A DNA stretch of 64,000 nucleotides from Lysinibacillus sp. FSL M8-0337 (GTDB taxonomy: Bacteria; Bacillota; Bacilli; Bacillales_A; Planococcaceae). Of the stretch, positions 53,731 through 61,139 are shown in pieces. A program made the translations under genes and the position numbers. The DNA lies in assembly GCF_038593855.1 (NCBI RefSeq), contig NZ_CP151996.1, forward strand, positions 496,001-560,000, given 5' to 3'. The notes beneath the pieces were generated by a model. It made no database searches. It saw only the letters and a program-made list of their open reading frames with translations, and was not told where the DNA came from. Position 1 is the first letter of the stretch, and every line of letters starts with the position of its first letter.

Positions 53731-53980
53731 TACCTGCGAAACGAAGTGAAATACCCGCGGAGCAGAGAGATTTACCCGCGAAACGAAGAGATGCCCACGG
53801 AGCAGAGAGATTTACCCGCGAAATGAAGTGAAATACCCGCGGAGCAGAGCGATTTACCCGCGAAATGAAGTGAAATACCCGCGGATTAGAGCGATTTACC
53901 CGCGAAATGAAGTGAAATACCCGCGAAACAGAATGATTTACCCCTGAAACAATGCAGAATACCCACAAAACACAGTGCCC
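53731..53980. repeat. Twelve 21-bp tandem repeats, TACCCGCG type
   Basis: Unit starts are 53731, 53752, 53773, 53792, 53813, 53834, 53855, 53876, 53897, 53918, 53939 and 53960; the period is 21 bp except one 19-bp unit. Two unit types alternate: TACCCGCGAAAtGAAGTGAAA-like and TACCCGCGGAGCAGAGCGATT-like, giving a 42-bp higher repeat. It fills the 340-bp gap between murAA and spoIID. A minus-strand ORF across it is a repeat by-product. Confidence 0.9.
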
Positions 53981-54023
53981 CTCACAAACCAAAGCAAAAC
54001 GAACTCCCTTAATAGTGGAACGC

Positions 54024-54052
54024 TCATATTTTCCGTTGTACTCGCATATTAT
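54024..54052 (+). promoter_or_regulatory. Possible sigma-E promoter of spoIID
   Basis: TCATATT (54024-54030) and CATATTAT (54045-54052) are separated by 14 bp and resemble sigma-E elements. The -10 is only five bases before the ATG, so transcripts would start at or near the start codon. Confidence 0.4.
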
Positions 54053-54057
54053 TCCTT

Positions 54058-55002
54058 ATGAAAAATTGGATAATGATAATTGCTGTGATTTGTTTAATTG
54101 GTGCATTATATATGATGCCAGTAGCATTCAGTGAGAGACGTATCGATGATTATTCTAACAACTCCCCACAAAAGACGGAAAACGCCTGTGAAATATTCAT
54201 AGAAGTGGAGGGACAAAAGGAAAAAATTCCTTTAGAAACGTATATAGTAGGTGTAGTGGCTGCAGAAATGCCCGTGTCCTTTGACAAAGAAGCTTTAAAA
54301 GCGCAAGCCATTGCCGCGAGAACCTATGCGCTGAAAACGACAAATTACGGTAAAAAAGCCATTGCACCTACTGTTGCAAGGCAAGTCTACTACAATAAAG
54401 AACAAAGAAAAGCCAATTGGACTAGCAATTTCCCGGGAAATGAAAAGAAAATTGTCGAAGCCATTACGGAAACAGAAGGACAAGTACTTTTATATAATAA
54501 TGAACTAATTACGGCGATGTTTCACTCAACGAGCAATGGTAAAACAGAGAGTGCTTACGGTTACAGTGGAAATGACTTACCGTATTTACAAAGCGTTGCA
54601 AGTATGTCCGATCAAGCTTCTCCTAAGTTTGCAACAATAAAGGAATGGACGTTAGCTGAATGGAGTGCGCTGTGGCCAGTTAAATGGCAGGCGAATGATT
54701 TCGGTCGTATGCAATTGTTTCTCAATGATTCAGGACGTGTTGAGAGGCTACAATTGGGTAAAAATATATGGTCGGGGAGAGAGGTTAGAACACTCTTACA
54801 ATTGCCATCAACAGATTTTAAGATTTCATATAATAAGAATACAGGCAAAGTTCAGGTAGCAACGAAAGGATATGGTCATGGTGTTGGTATGAGCCAGTAC
54901 GGTGCAGATGCGATGGCACGTGAAGGAAAGAGCGCTTCAGAGATTTTACACTATTATTATCAACAAATTGAGATAAAAAAAATAGATGCATGTTTAAAAT
55001 AG
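54058..55002 (+). CDS. spoIID: Stage II sporulation protein D
   Basis: A mother-cell lytic transglycosylase that thins septal peptidoglycan and drives engulfment with SpoIIM and SpoIIP. The 314-aa protein has one N-terminal membrane helix (3-22), the catalytic Glu70 in VVAAEMPVSFDKEALKAQA, the HSTSNGKTE segment near 160 and the GYGHGVGMSQYGA motif near 276. I see no ribosome site before ATG 54058; ATG 54073 would cut into the membrane helix. This suggests leaderless translation or a missed start. Confidence 0.93.
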   Translation: MKNWIMIIAVICLIGALYMMPVAFSERRIDDYSNNSPQKTENACEIFIEVEGQKEKIPLETYIVGVVAAEMPVSFDKEALKAQAIAARTYALKTTNYGKKAIAPTVARQVYYNKEQRKANWTSNFPGNEKKIVEAITETEGQVLLYNNELITAMFHSTSNGKTESAYGYSGNDLPYLQSVASMSDQASPKFATIKEWTLAEWSALWPVKWQANDFGRMQLFLNDSGRVERLQLGKNIWSGREVRTLLQLPSTDFKISYNKNTGKVQVATKGYGHGVGMSQYGADAMAREGKSASEILHYYYQQIEIKKIDACLK

Positions 55003-55039
55003 CTTCTAGTTGTTCACACTGCAACTAGAGGTGATGAAA

Positions 55040-55696
55040 ATGAGAGAGGATAAAAATAGTAAAACTTCTCAAAATGAAAAAGGACAATTGCAGAAAAAAC
55101 CTTGGTTTTGGCCGGCGGTATACGCAGGTGGTGCATTAATGTTAGCAGGTATGTTATTTGGTTACAATAGTCTCGTGACAAAAGAAGAAGCACCATTACC
55201 AGATGTAGCGCAAGTAGACCCAGGTCCAGTAGTTGAAACAAATGCAAAAACAGAAACAATGAAGTATCCATTCAAGGAAGCAGAGCTTAGTAAAGTACAA
55301 GTTTCACAGGAATTTTATGATGTAGAAGCAAAAGAAGAGTCACGTGAGAATGCCTTAATGGTATTCAATCAAACATTTACAACTTCATCAGGCATTTCCC
55401 TTTCTATGAATGGAGAGGAATTCGAAGTAGTTGCTGCGTTAAGTGGTAAAGTACTAGAAGTAAAACTAGATGCGTTCACAGGCAATAAAATCGTCTTGGA
55501 GCATGCGAATGGTATGCAAACGCAATATAGTTCTGTAAAAGACATCGCTGTGAAAGAAGGCGATGAAGTAGCACAAGGTCAGGCACTTGGAAAAGCGACT
55601 GACAATGAGTGGAATCAAGCAGCAGGCGTTCATATGCATTTTGAAGTACTAGAAAACGGCAAATACGTTAACCCGAAAAAATTCCTAGGATTTTAA
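55040..55696 (+). CDS. spoIIQ: Stage II sporulation protein Q
   Basis: A forespore membrane protein that pairs with SpoIIIAH across the intermembrane space. The 218-aa protein starts MREDKN as in B. subtilis, has a membrane helix (about 22-42) and a LytM/M23-type domain at 130-218. The first zinc His of active M23 enzymes is absent while the late HMHFE motif remains, so it is probably a degenerate peptidase, as in B. subtilis. It is about 65 aa shorter than that orthologue, mainly at the C-terminus. A CTAGTTG / CAACTAG hairpin (55006-55028) abuts the AGAGGTGA ribosome site. Confidence 0.9.
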   Translation: MREDKNSKTSQNEKGQLQKKPWFWPAVYAGGALMLAGMLFGYNSLVTKEEAPLPDVAQVDPGPVVETNAKTETMKYPFKEAELSKVQVSQEFYDVEAKEESRENALMVFNQTFTTSSGISLSMNGEEFEVVAALSGKVLEVKLDAFTGNKIVLEHANGMQTQYSSVKDIAVKEGDEVAQGQALGKATDNEWNQAAGVHMHFEVLENGKYVNPKKFLGF

Positions 55697-55829
55697 AAAA
55701 GTCAGCAATTTAACGAGAAAGTGCAAATCGTGTTCTGAATAGCTTTGTCCTCACATAAGGTGAAGAAATGCGCAGACGTGCATCTGATGCCAAAGCCATT
55801 TTGTGAAATTGTGTGGAAAGGACGAGAAC

Positions 55830-56090
55830 GTGCACGAGCACATTCGGAAGCGCTGCATACGCCTCGGTGAATTATTGATTGAGACGCGTGAAACTGTGCG
55901 TGTCCTCGCGAAAATGACAGGTTACTCTAAAAGTACGGTGCACAAAGATTTAACTGAGCGATTACCAACAATTCATGAAGGATTAGCTGATCAAGTGAAA
56001 GAAATTCTCGCCTACCATAAAGCCGTACGTCATATTCGTGGAGGAGAGGCAACGAAAAACAAGTGGAAAGAAAGAGCGAGTCAAGAATGA
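55830..56090 (+). CDS. spoIIID: Sporulation transcription factor SpoIIID
   Basis: A small mother-cell DNA-binding regulator, 86 aa, that tunes sigma-E genes and sigK. It has the helix-turn-helix TVRVLAKMTGYSKSTVHKDLTERLP (about 21-45) and the basic tail RHIRGGEATKNKWKERA. GTG 55830 follows AAAGGACGAG; the longer in-frame reading upstream includes that site. Confidence 0.95.
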   Translation: MHEHIRKRCIRLGELLIETRETVRVLAKMTGYSKSTVHKDLTERLPTIHEGLADQVKEILAYHKAVRHIRGGEATKNKWKERASQE

Positions 56091-56105
56091 TTCGTTCTTT
56101 TTTTG
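56072..56105 (+). terminator. spoIIID terminator
   Basis: AAGAGCGAGTC and GATTCGTTCTT pair with two G-U; a T run follows. The stem overlaps the last codons and stop of spoIIID. Confidence 0.8.
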
Positions 56106-56257
56106 TACATTTCTATTTGTGTACATATAATTGAAGGAAAACAAGCGTAATAACTAAATTTAGGTGAAATTACCAATGGGGTATGATAAAATATTCTAGA
56201 TAAATAGACAATAGGAACGTTATGTAGTTGGAACTGGCGGGAAGGAGAATTTAAAAA

Positions 56258-57253
56258 ATGTTTTCGAAGGATATAGGCATTGACTTAGGAACTGCGAACG
56301 TATTAATCCACGTTAAAGGTAAAGGAATCGTCCTAAACGAACCATCCGTGGTAGCAATAGATAAAAAGACGAATAAGGTATTAGCAGTAGGTGAAGAAGC
56401 TCGTCAAATGGTGGGTCGCACGCCCGGTAATATAACAGCAATTCGGCCATTACGCGATGGAGTAATTGCAGACTTTGATGTTACTGAAGCGATGCTTAGA
56501 CATTTCATCAATAAATTAAATCTAAAAGGATTTTTAACAAAGCCACGTATATTGATTTGCTGTCCAACAAATATTACAAGTGTAGAGCAAAAAGCGATTC
56601 GCGAAGCTGCTGAAAAATCTGGTGGTAAAAAAGTATATTTAGAGGAAGAACCAAAAGTTGCGGCAATCGGAGCTGGGATGGATATTTTCCAACCAAGTGG
56701 GAATATGGTAGTGGATATCGGTGGTGGTACTACAGATATCGCAGTTCTTTCTATGGGTGACATTGTAACAAGTGAGTCTATTAAGGTTGCGGGCGACGTT
56801 TTTGATAATGATATTTTACAATATATTAAAAAAGAATATAAATTGTTAATTGGTGAGCGTACAGCCGAAGCAATCAAAATCACCATTGGCACAGTCTTCA
56901 AAGGTGGACGTAACGACTCAATGGATATTCGCGGTCGTGATATGGTAACAGGCTTACCTCGTACAATTACGATTCATTCAGAGGAAATTGAACGTGCATT
57001 ACATGAATCAGTAGCCATGATCGTACAATCGGCGAAAAACGTGCTAGAAAAAACACCGCCTGAGCTTTCAGCAGATATTATTGACCGAGGTGTCATTATT
57101 ACTGGTGGTGGCGCATTATTACACGGAATGGACCAACTGTTAATCGAAGAGTTAAAAGTTCCAGTCTTTATTGCTGAACATCCAATGGATTGTGTTGCAA
57201 TTGGCACTGGCATTATGTTAGAAAATATTGATCGTGTTCCAGCATCACTATAA
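56258..57253 (+). CDS. mbl: MreB-like actin Mbl
   Basis: A cell-shape protein of the MreB actin family guiding lateral wall synthesis. The 331-aa protein has phosphate loop 1 GIDLGTANVLIHVKGKG (7-23), VVDIGGGTTDIAVLS near 155 and the ITGGGALLHGMDQL adenosine motif near 285. It lies behind spoIIID, the usual place of mbl rather than mreB. GGGAAGGAG lies before the ATG. Confidence 0.96.
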   Translation: MFSKDIGIDLGTANVLIHVKGKGIVLNEPSVVAIDKKTNKVLAVGEEARQMVGRTPGNITAIRPLRDGVIADFDVTEAMLRHFINKLNLKGFLTKPRILICCPTNITSVEQKAIREAAEKSGGKKVYLEEEPKVAAIGAGMDIFQPSGNMVVDIGGGTTDIAVLSMGDIVTSESIKVAGDVFDNDILQYIKKEYKLLIGERTAEAIKITIGTVFKGGRNDSMDIRGRDMVTGLPRTITIHSEEIERALHESVAMIVQSAKNVLEKTPPELSADIIDRGVIITGGGALLHGMDQLLIEELKVPVFIAEHPMDCVAIGTGIMLENIDRVPASL

Positions 57254-57274
57254 AAATACAATGAGGTGATTCCT

Positions 57275-58108
57275 TTGTTTAAAGGGTTTTATACAGTAGC
57301 AACAGGTATGATAGCACAACAAAGACGAACAGAATTACTGACAAACAACTTATCAAATGCAAGTACGCCTGGATTTAAGGCAGATCAATCTACCATCCGT
57401 TCGTTTCCAGATATGCTAATGTCCAGCGTAGGAAAAACAAATGCACCTGCCAATCAGCAAGCTGGCTCACAGTATATGAGTCAAGTTGGTGCACTCAATA
57501 CAGGGATATATATGCAAGAAACATTGCCAAATTACATACAAGGTCAAATCTATAGCACGGATTTAACGACAGATATGGCCCTTATCGATGGAAACTTACC
57601 TCAAAATGAAGATGGTGTCACTGGTTCAATTTTCTTCCGTTTAGCACATCCAGACGGCGGAGAAGCCTACACACGTAACGGAAATTTCACATTAGATGGT
57701 CAAGGCTATTTAGTAAATGGTCAAGGTCTCTACGTGTTATCTGACAATGGACAACGCATCCAGCTACCAAATGATGATTTCCGTCTTGATCAGGACGGTG
57801 GCATTTATGTGAATAACCAGCAAGTAGCGCGCGTAGGTGTATCATTTGCAGCCAATCCGAACATGCTACGTAAACAAGATAATGGCTTAATTCGTACAGA
57901 AAATGGTGAAGCCTTACCGACTGCTTACGGTGCAAATGGTGTATCGTTTACATTAGGACAAAATTTTTTAGAACGCTCAAACGTAGACTCTGGACGCACA
58001 ATGACAGATTTAATGACAGCATACCGAGCTTTTGAAGCAAACCAAAAAGTGTTGCAAGCGTATGATCGAAGTATGGAAAAGGCTGTAAATGAAATCGGTA
58101 AAATATAA
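57275..58108 (+). CDS. flhO: Flagellar basal-body rod protein FlhO
   Basis: A rod or hook-type protein of the flagellar axial family, 277 aa. The N-terminal FLG_bb_rod motif includes LLTNNLSNASTPGFKAD near 26 and the C-terminal helix ends with TAYRAFEANQKVLQAYDRSMEKAVNEIG. TTG 57275 is preceded by GAGGTGATT at the right distance; the GTG at 57266 is part of that site. It forms an operon with flhP, outside the main fla/che operon. Confidence 0.93.
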   Translation: MFKGFYTVATGMIAQQRRTELLTNNLSNASTPGFKADQSTIRSFPDMLMSSVGKTNAPANQQAGSQYMSQVGALNTGIYMQETLPNYIQGQIYSTDLTTDMALIDGNLPQNEDGVTGSIFFRLAHPDGGEAYTRNGNFTLDGQGYLVNGQGLYVLSDNGQRIQLPNDDFRLDQDGGIYVNNQQVARVGVSFAANPNMLRKQDNGLIRTENGEALPTAYGANGVSFTLGQNFLERSNVDSGRTMTDLMTAYRAFEANQKVLQAYDRSMEKAVNEIGKI

Positions 58109-58133
58109 TTAAGCGAACAGGAGGCGTTTTCAC

Positions 58134-58973
58134 ATGCTACGAACAATGATTACCGCAACAAATACGATGGGGCAATTGCAAAATAAATTAGATACAATTA
58201 GTAATAATATTGCTAATAGTGGAACGCATGGCTATAAAACACGACAAGCGACGTTCAACGAACTTATGTATCAGCAATTTAATAATGATAAACAGGACCC
58301 AACTGTGCGTCAATCACCAGTAGGTATCCGTTATGGCTCTGGAGCACAGCTTGGACAAATTCAAACAAATCATAAGCAAGGTTCACTTCAAACAACAGAT
58401 CGCGATTTGGATCTTGCTTTTACAAAACCAAAGCAATATTTCAACATTTTAATGCCAGATGGTGAAAATGGCACAAAAACAGTGTATACTCGTCAAGGTG
58501 ACTTTTATTTATCACCTTTAAATAATGGAACGGTGATGCTTGTCAATACAGATGGTTATCCAGTGGCAGATGCAAATGGACAGCCGATTACATTACCTGA
58601 TAATGCAAAAGGTTTTGTTGTCCGCAATGGAGGTATGTTAGAAGCTACATATCCAAATGGTGATGTTATTCGTACGGATTTAGCAGTAACGGAATTCCAA
58701 AAGCCGCAACTAATGGAGCATATTTCTGGTACATATGTAGGCTTACCAGATAACTTAGCAGAGCTAGGATATACACAAGCAGAAGTTGTAACAGAGTTAC
58801 AAGGAGCAAATCGTCAACAAATCGGCATGCAAAATGAAGCACTCGAATTATCGAATGTGAGCTTGTCGAAGGAAATGACAGATTTAATCGAAACGCAACG
58901 TGCTTATCAATTTAATGCAAGAGCCGTAACACTAGCTGACCAAATGCTAGGGCTTATTAATGGTGTTAGATAA
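58134..58973 (+). CDS. flhP: Flagellar basal-body rod protein FlhP
   Basis: A 279-aa paralogue of FlhO with LDTISNNIANSGTHGYKTR near 18-36 and the terminal helix MTDLIETQRAYQFNARAVTLADQML. The two are likely the distal rod components (FlgF/FlgG-like) of the Gram-positive flagellum. CAGGAGGCG lies before the ATG. Confidence 0.94.
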   Translation: MLRTMITATNTMGQLQNKLDTISNNIANSGTHGYKTRQATFNELMYQQFNNDKQDPTVRQSPVGIRYGSGAQLGQIQTNHKQGSLQTTDRDLDLAFTKPKQYFNILMPDGENGTKTVYTRQGDFYLSPLNNGTVMLVNTDGYPVADANGQPITLPDNAKGFVVRNGGMLEATYPNGDVIRTDLAVTEFQKPQLMEHISGTYVGLPDNLAELGYTQAEVVTELQGANRQQIGMQNEALELSNVSLSKEMTDLIETQRAYQFNARAVTLADQMLGLINGVR

Positions 58974-59011
58974 GTGCATTATTGAGTAAGAAATAAAGGA
59001 GTACAATATCT

Positions 59012-59296
59012 ATGACAAACGATTCACGTCGACGTTCTGTGCCGACACAAGAAACCGAAACGCCACCAGAAGAGAAGGGACGTCGCTCAAATGGAGAGCA
59101 ACGCGAGGTTCGATGGGTGCAAATACGGCTGATTCCGATTTGGTTACGAGTTGTACTTGTTCTTGTTTTAATCGTTGTTGCCGCTATTTTAGGTACAATG
59201 GTCGGCTACAGTGTAATTGGTCAAGGAAAAACAATGGATGTCTTTAAATTAGAAACATGGCAGCATATATTTGACATTATGAATGGTAAAGAATAA
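59012..59296 (+). CDS. EpuA-like small membrane protein
   Basis: A 94-aa protein with a hydrophilic, charged N-terminal half, one membrane helix (about 46-66) and the conserved pattern WVQIRLIPIWLR before it and TWQHIFDIMN after it. This matches the EpuA-type family often mislabelled as an RNA polymerase beta subunit. Function is not known. AAAGGAG lies before the ATG. Confidence 0.75.
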   Translation: MTNDSRRRSVPTQETETPPEEKGRRSNGEQREVRWVQIRLIPIWLRVVLVLVLIVVAAILGTMVGYSVIGQGKTMDVFKLETWQHIFDIMNGKE

Positions 59297-59320
59297 TAAT
59301 ATTCTTTACCATACTTTGTG
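59283..59320 (+). terminator. Hairpin at the end of the EpuA-like gene
   Basis: ATGGTAAAGAAT and ATTCTTTACCAT form a perfect 12-bp stem overlapping the stop codon. The tail is only moderately T-rich (ACTTTGTGTTTC). Confidence 0.6.
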
Positions 59321-59427
59321 TTTCACATAAAAAATCGAGTATTTTAAACTTAAAAGCGATTATACGTTGAAACCTACATCCTCTTTTGGACGTAAGGTAT
59401 ATATACATACTTAGAGGGGGAAAAGAA

Positions 59428-59871
59428 ATGTTAACAGCAGAGCAAATTCAAGAAATTTTACCACACCGTTATCCATTTTTATTTGTAGATCGTATTGTGG
59501 AATTAGAAGTAGGCAAGCGTGCAGTAGGTATCAAAAATGTATCGATTAACGAAGATTTCTTTAATGGACATTTTCCAGGATATCCTGTTATGCCAGGTGT
59601 TTTAATTGTTGAGGCATTGGCGCAAGTAGGTGGCGTAGCCTTATTAAAATCAGAACAATACCAAGGACGTTTAGTATTTTTAACAGGAATTGATAACGCT
59701 CGTTTTAAACGCCAAGTAATACCGGGAGATCAGCTACGATTAGAAGTAGAATTCGTTAAACTGCGCGGTGTAATGGGCAAAGGACATGCTGTAGCTACCG
59801 TTGATGGCGAGCTAGTTTGTGAGGCAGATATTTTATTTGCAATAGGACCTGAACAACCAAAACAGCCTTAA
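59428..59871 (+). CDS. fabZ: 3-hydroxyacyl-ACP dehydratase FabZ
   Basis: FabZ dehydrates beta-hydroxyacyl-ACP in fatty-acid synthesis. The 147-aa hot-dog-fold protein has [17 protein letters not shown] at the start, the catalytic His in [13 protein letters not shown] near 49 and the Glu in VEALAQVGG near 63. ATG 59428 follows AGAGGGGG; an in-frame start 14 codons upstream has no ribosome site. Confidence 0.96.
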   Translation: MLTAEQIQEILPHRYPFLFVDRIVELEVGKRAVGIKNVSINEDFFNGHFPGYPVMPGVLIVEALAQVGGVALLKSEQYQGRLVFLTGIDNARFKRQVIPGDQLRLEVEFVKLRGVMGKGHAVATVDGELVCEADILFAIGPEQPKQP

Positions 59872-59937
59872 TTTGCAATTATAGGCTAAAAGTTATAAAA
59901 TAATCTTGTCGAATAGTGTTCTTATTGTCAATTTTTT

Positions 59938-59966
59938 TTGACAGAATTTAGTTTAGTTTTTTTAAT
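59938..59966 (+). promoter_or_regulatory. Promoter of the 60042 gene
   Basis: TTGACA (59938-59943), 17-bp spacer and TTTAAT (59961-59966). A TTGTCGAA sequence identical to a Spo0A box lies upstream at 59906-59913, but a single box is weak evidence. Confidence 0.55.
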
Positions 59967-60041
59967 GCGATGGCATAGATAGTATTGTGAATTGAAATAC
60001 ATGTAATTTAAGGTTTTCTAAAAAGTAGGAGGATTATATAG

Positions 60042-60425
60042 ATGTATAAGGAATTGTCTTCAGGTGTTAAAATTAGCATTACGCGTTCGATTTCAACATC
60101 TTTTGAATCATACTTAGCAAGTATTGGTTGGGAAGAAGAGCGCTTTTCTATGGAAGACTTCATTGCTAGCTGGCAGTCTTATTTTCAGGAAAATGCCGCT
60201 TGGATCGAAAAAATCCCAGCCGATGTTTTGATGAGTACTGAATTCCATGAAGAGATGGCACAAAAAATCGATGAAGTAATTGCAAAAATTTTAAATGAAG
60301 AACCAACCGCTAAACAAGTCGAAACAATCGAAGCTTTACAAAAAGAATTAGGTACAAACTATACCTATAATTGTAAAGCAGAAGCTGCATACATTGAGCA
60401 ATTACTGAAAGATAAACAAAAATAG
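60042..60425 (+). CDS. Hypothetical protein
   Basis: A 127-aa soluble, acidic, mostly helical protein with no signal peptide or membrane segment. Cys is limited to one residue near 113. It has a strong promoter and AGGAGGATT before the ATG, so it is very likely expressed. I recognise no domain. A helical protein-binding or regulatory role would fit its composition, but nothing proves it. Confidence 0.75.
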   Translation: MYKELSSGVKISITRSISTSFESYLASIGWEEERFSMEDFIASWQSYFQENAAWIEKIPADVLMSTEFHEEMAQKIDEVIAKILNEEPTAKQVETIEALQKELGTNYTYNCKAEAAYIEQLLKDKQK

Positions 60426-60451
60426 TTTTTGCACAAAAAATCGGATAGTTC

Positions 60452-60528
60452 CCTCCTTTCTCGGGCAATCTATGTAGGATCACAAATGCACATGTTGTAT
60501 TTGATGACATAGTACTCAAGAAAGGAGG
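60452..60528 (+). promoter_or_regulatory. Leader RNA masking the ribosome site
   Basis: CCTCCTTTCT (60452-60461) pairs perfectly with AGAAAGGAGG (60519-60528), the ribosome site of the next gene. Inside are CTATGT / ACATAG (60470-60475 with 60507-60512) and CAAATGCA / TGTATTTG (60483-60490 with 60496-60503). The first strand equals the 3' tail of Bacillus 16S rRNA. The fold would hide the ribosome site fully. Confidence 0.6.
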
Positions 60529-60536
60529 TTTTTTAT

Positions 60537-60926
60537 ATGTGGAAAATGTCATTTTTAGCCATTATCCTTGCTACAGTATTCCTTGGAGGTTGTAACTGGG
60601 GTAATAATGCAGCTGAAACCCCAATGGAGAACGTGAAAAACGACGTTAAACGAGGTGTTAACGACGTAGAAGATGTCGTAGATCCTGATAGAAACGATAA
60701 TGTCTACGATCGTAACGTCAACAATGGTACTGTTAACGACGGTACTGTAAATGATGGCACAGTAAGAGAAAATACTGTTATGCCAGAAGCAACAACACCA
60801 GGTTCGAATGCGGATGTCAATGGCACAAATGGCTATGACAACGTACCAAATGCCAATGGTGTAAATGGTGTTGAACGAAACAACGGCACTATGAGAGAAG
60901 ACCGCAACACAATGACTAACCCGTAA
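60537..60926 (+). CDS. Asn-rich repeat lipoprotein
   Basis: A 129-aa lipoprotein: a signal with lipobox LGGC (Cys19), then a strongly hydrophilic chain rich in Asn, Asp, Val and Thr. A short repeat VNDGT occurs twice with the related VNNGT just before and TVREN after, then NGVNGVERNNGT-like blocks. No fold or enzyme motif is visible; it looks disordered and surface exposed. The ribosome site AGAAAGGAGG is the longest possible match to 16S rRNA and is buried in the leader hairpin just before it. Function unknown. Confidence 0.8.
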   Translation: MWKMSFLAIILATVFLGGCNWGNNAAETPMENVKNDVKRGVNDVEDVVDPDRNDNVYDRNVNNGTVNDGTVNDGTVRENTVMPEATTPGSNADVNGTNGYDNVPNANGVNGVERNNGTMREDRNTMTNP

Positions 60927-60930
60927 AAAC

Positions 60931-60964
60931 AAAGTGGTTCCGTTCAACCGGAATCACTTTTTTC
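60931..60964 (+). terminator. Lipoprotein gene terminator
   Basis: AAGTGGTTCCG and CGGAATCACTT (one G-U) with a 6-base loop, followed by a T run. Confidence 0.88.
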
Positions 60965-60987
60965 TTTATCATTATGGGGAATGAAGG

Positions 60988-61112
60988 TATTTGCGGAATG
61001 ATTTGATTACCCGCGGAAGTAGAACGTTTACCCGCGGAACGAAGGAGAATACCCGCGAAAGCAGAACGTTTACCCGCGAAACAAAGGTAAACCTCCGATA
61101 AACATCAAATTC
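60988..61112. repeat. 21-bp tandem repeats, TACCCGCG type, second locus
   Basis: Clear units start at 61008, 61029, 61050 and 61071 with TACCCGCGGAA or TACCCGCGAAA; degenerate ones flank them at ~60988 and ~61091. They share the consensus of the array at 53731. The locus lies between the lipoprotein terminator and the end of the minus-strand NERD gene. Confidence 0.85.
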
Positions 61113-61139
61113 AACTCCCCAATTTCCCCTTAAGTAGCA

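Noticed and set aside
53711-53992. Minus-strand 93-codon ORF with repeated RVFHFISRVN-like blocks
   Set aside because: It is the translation of the 21-bp DNA repeats (seven codons each), with no convincing ribosome site, and the 21-bp phase is also seen at loci without an ORF.
59906-59913. Spo0A box upstream of the 60042 gene
   Set aside because: A single 8-base match is expected about once or twice by chance in the window, so it is not called as a site.
60555-60947. Minus-strand 130-codon ORF opposite the lipoprotein gene
   Set aside because: It is the antisense shadow of a low-complexity gene; the plus strand has signal peptide, lipobox and a strong ribosome site.
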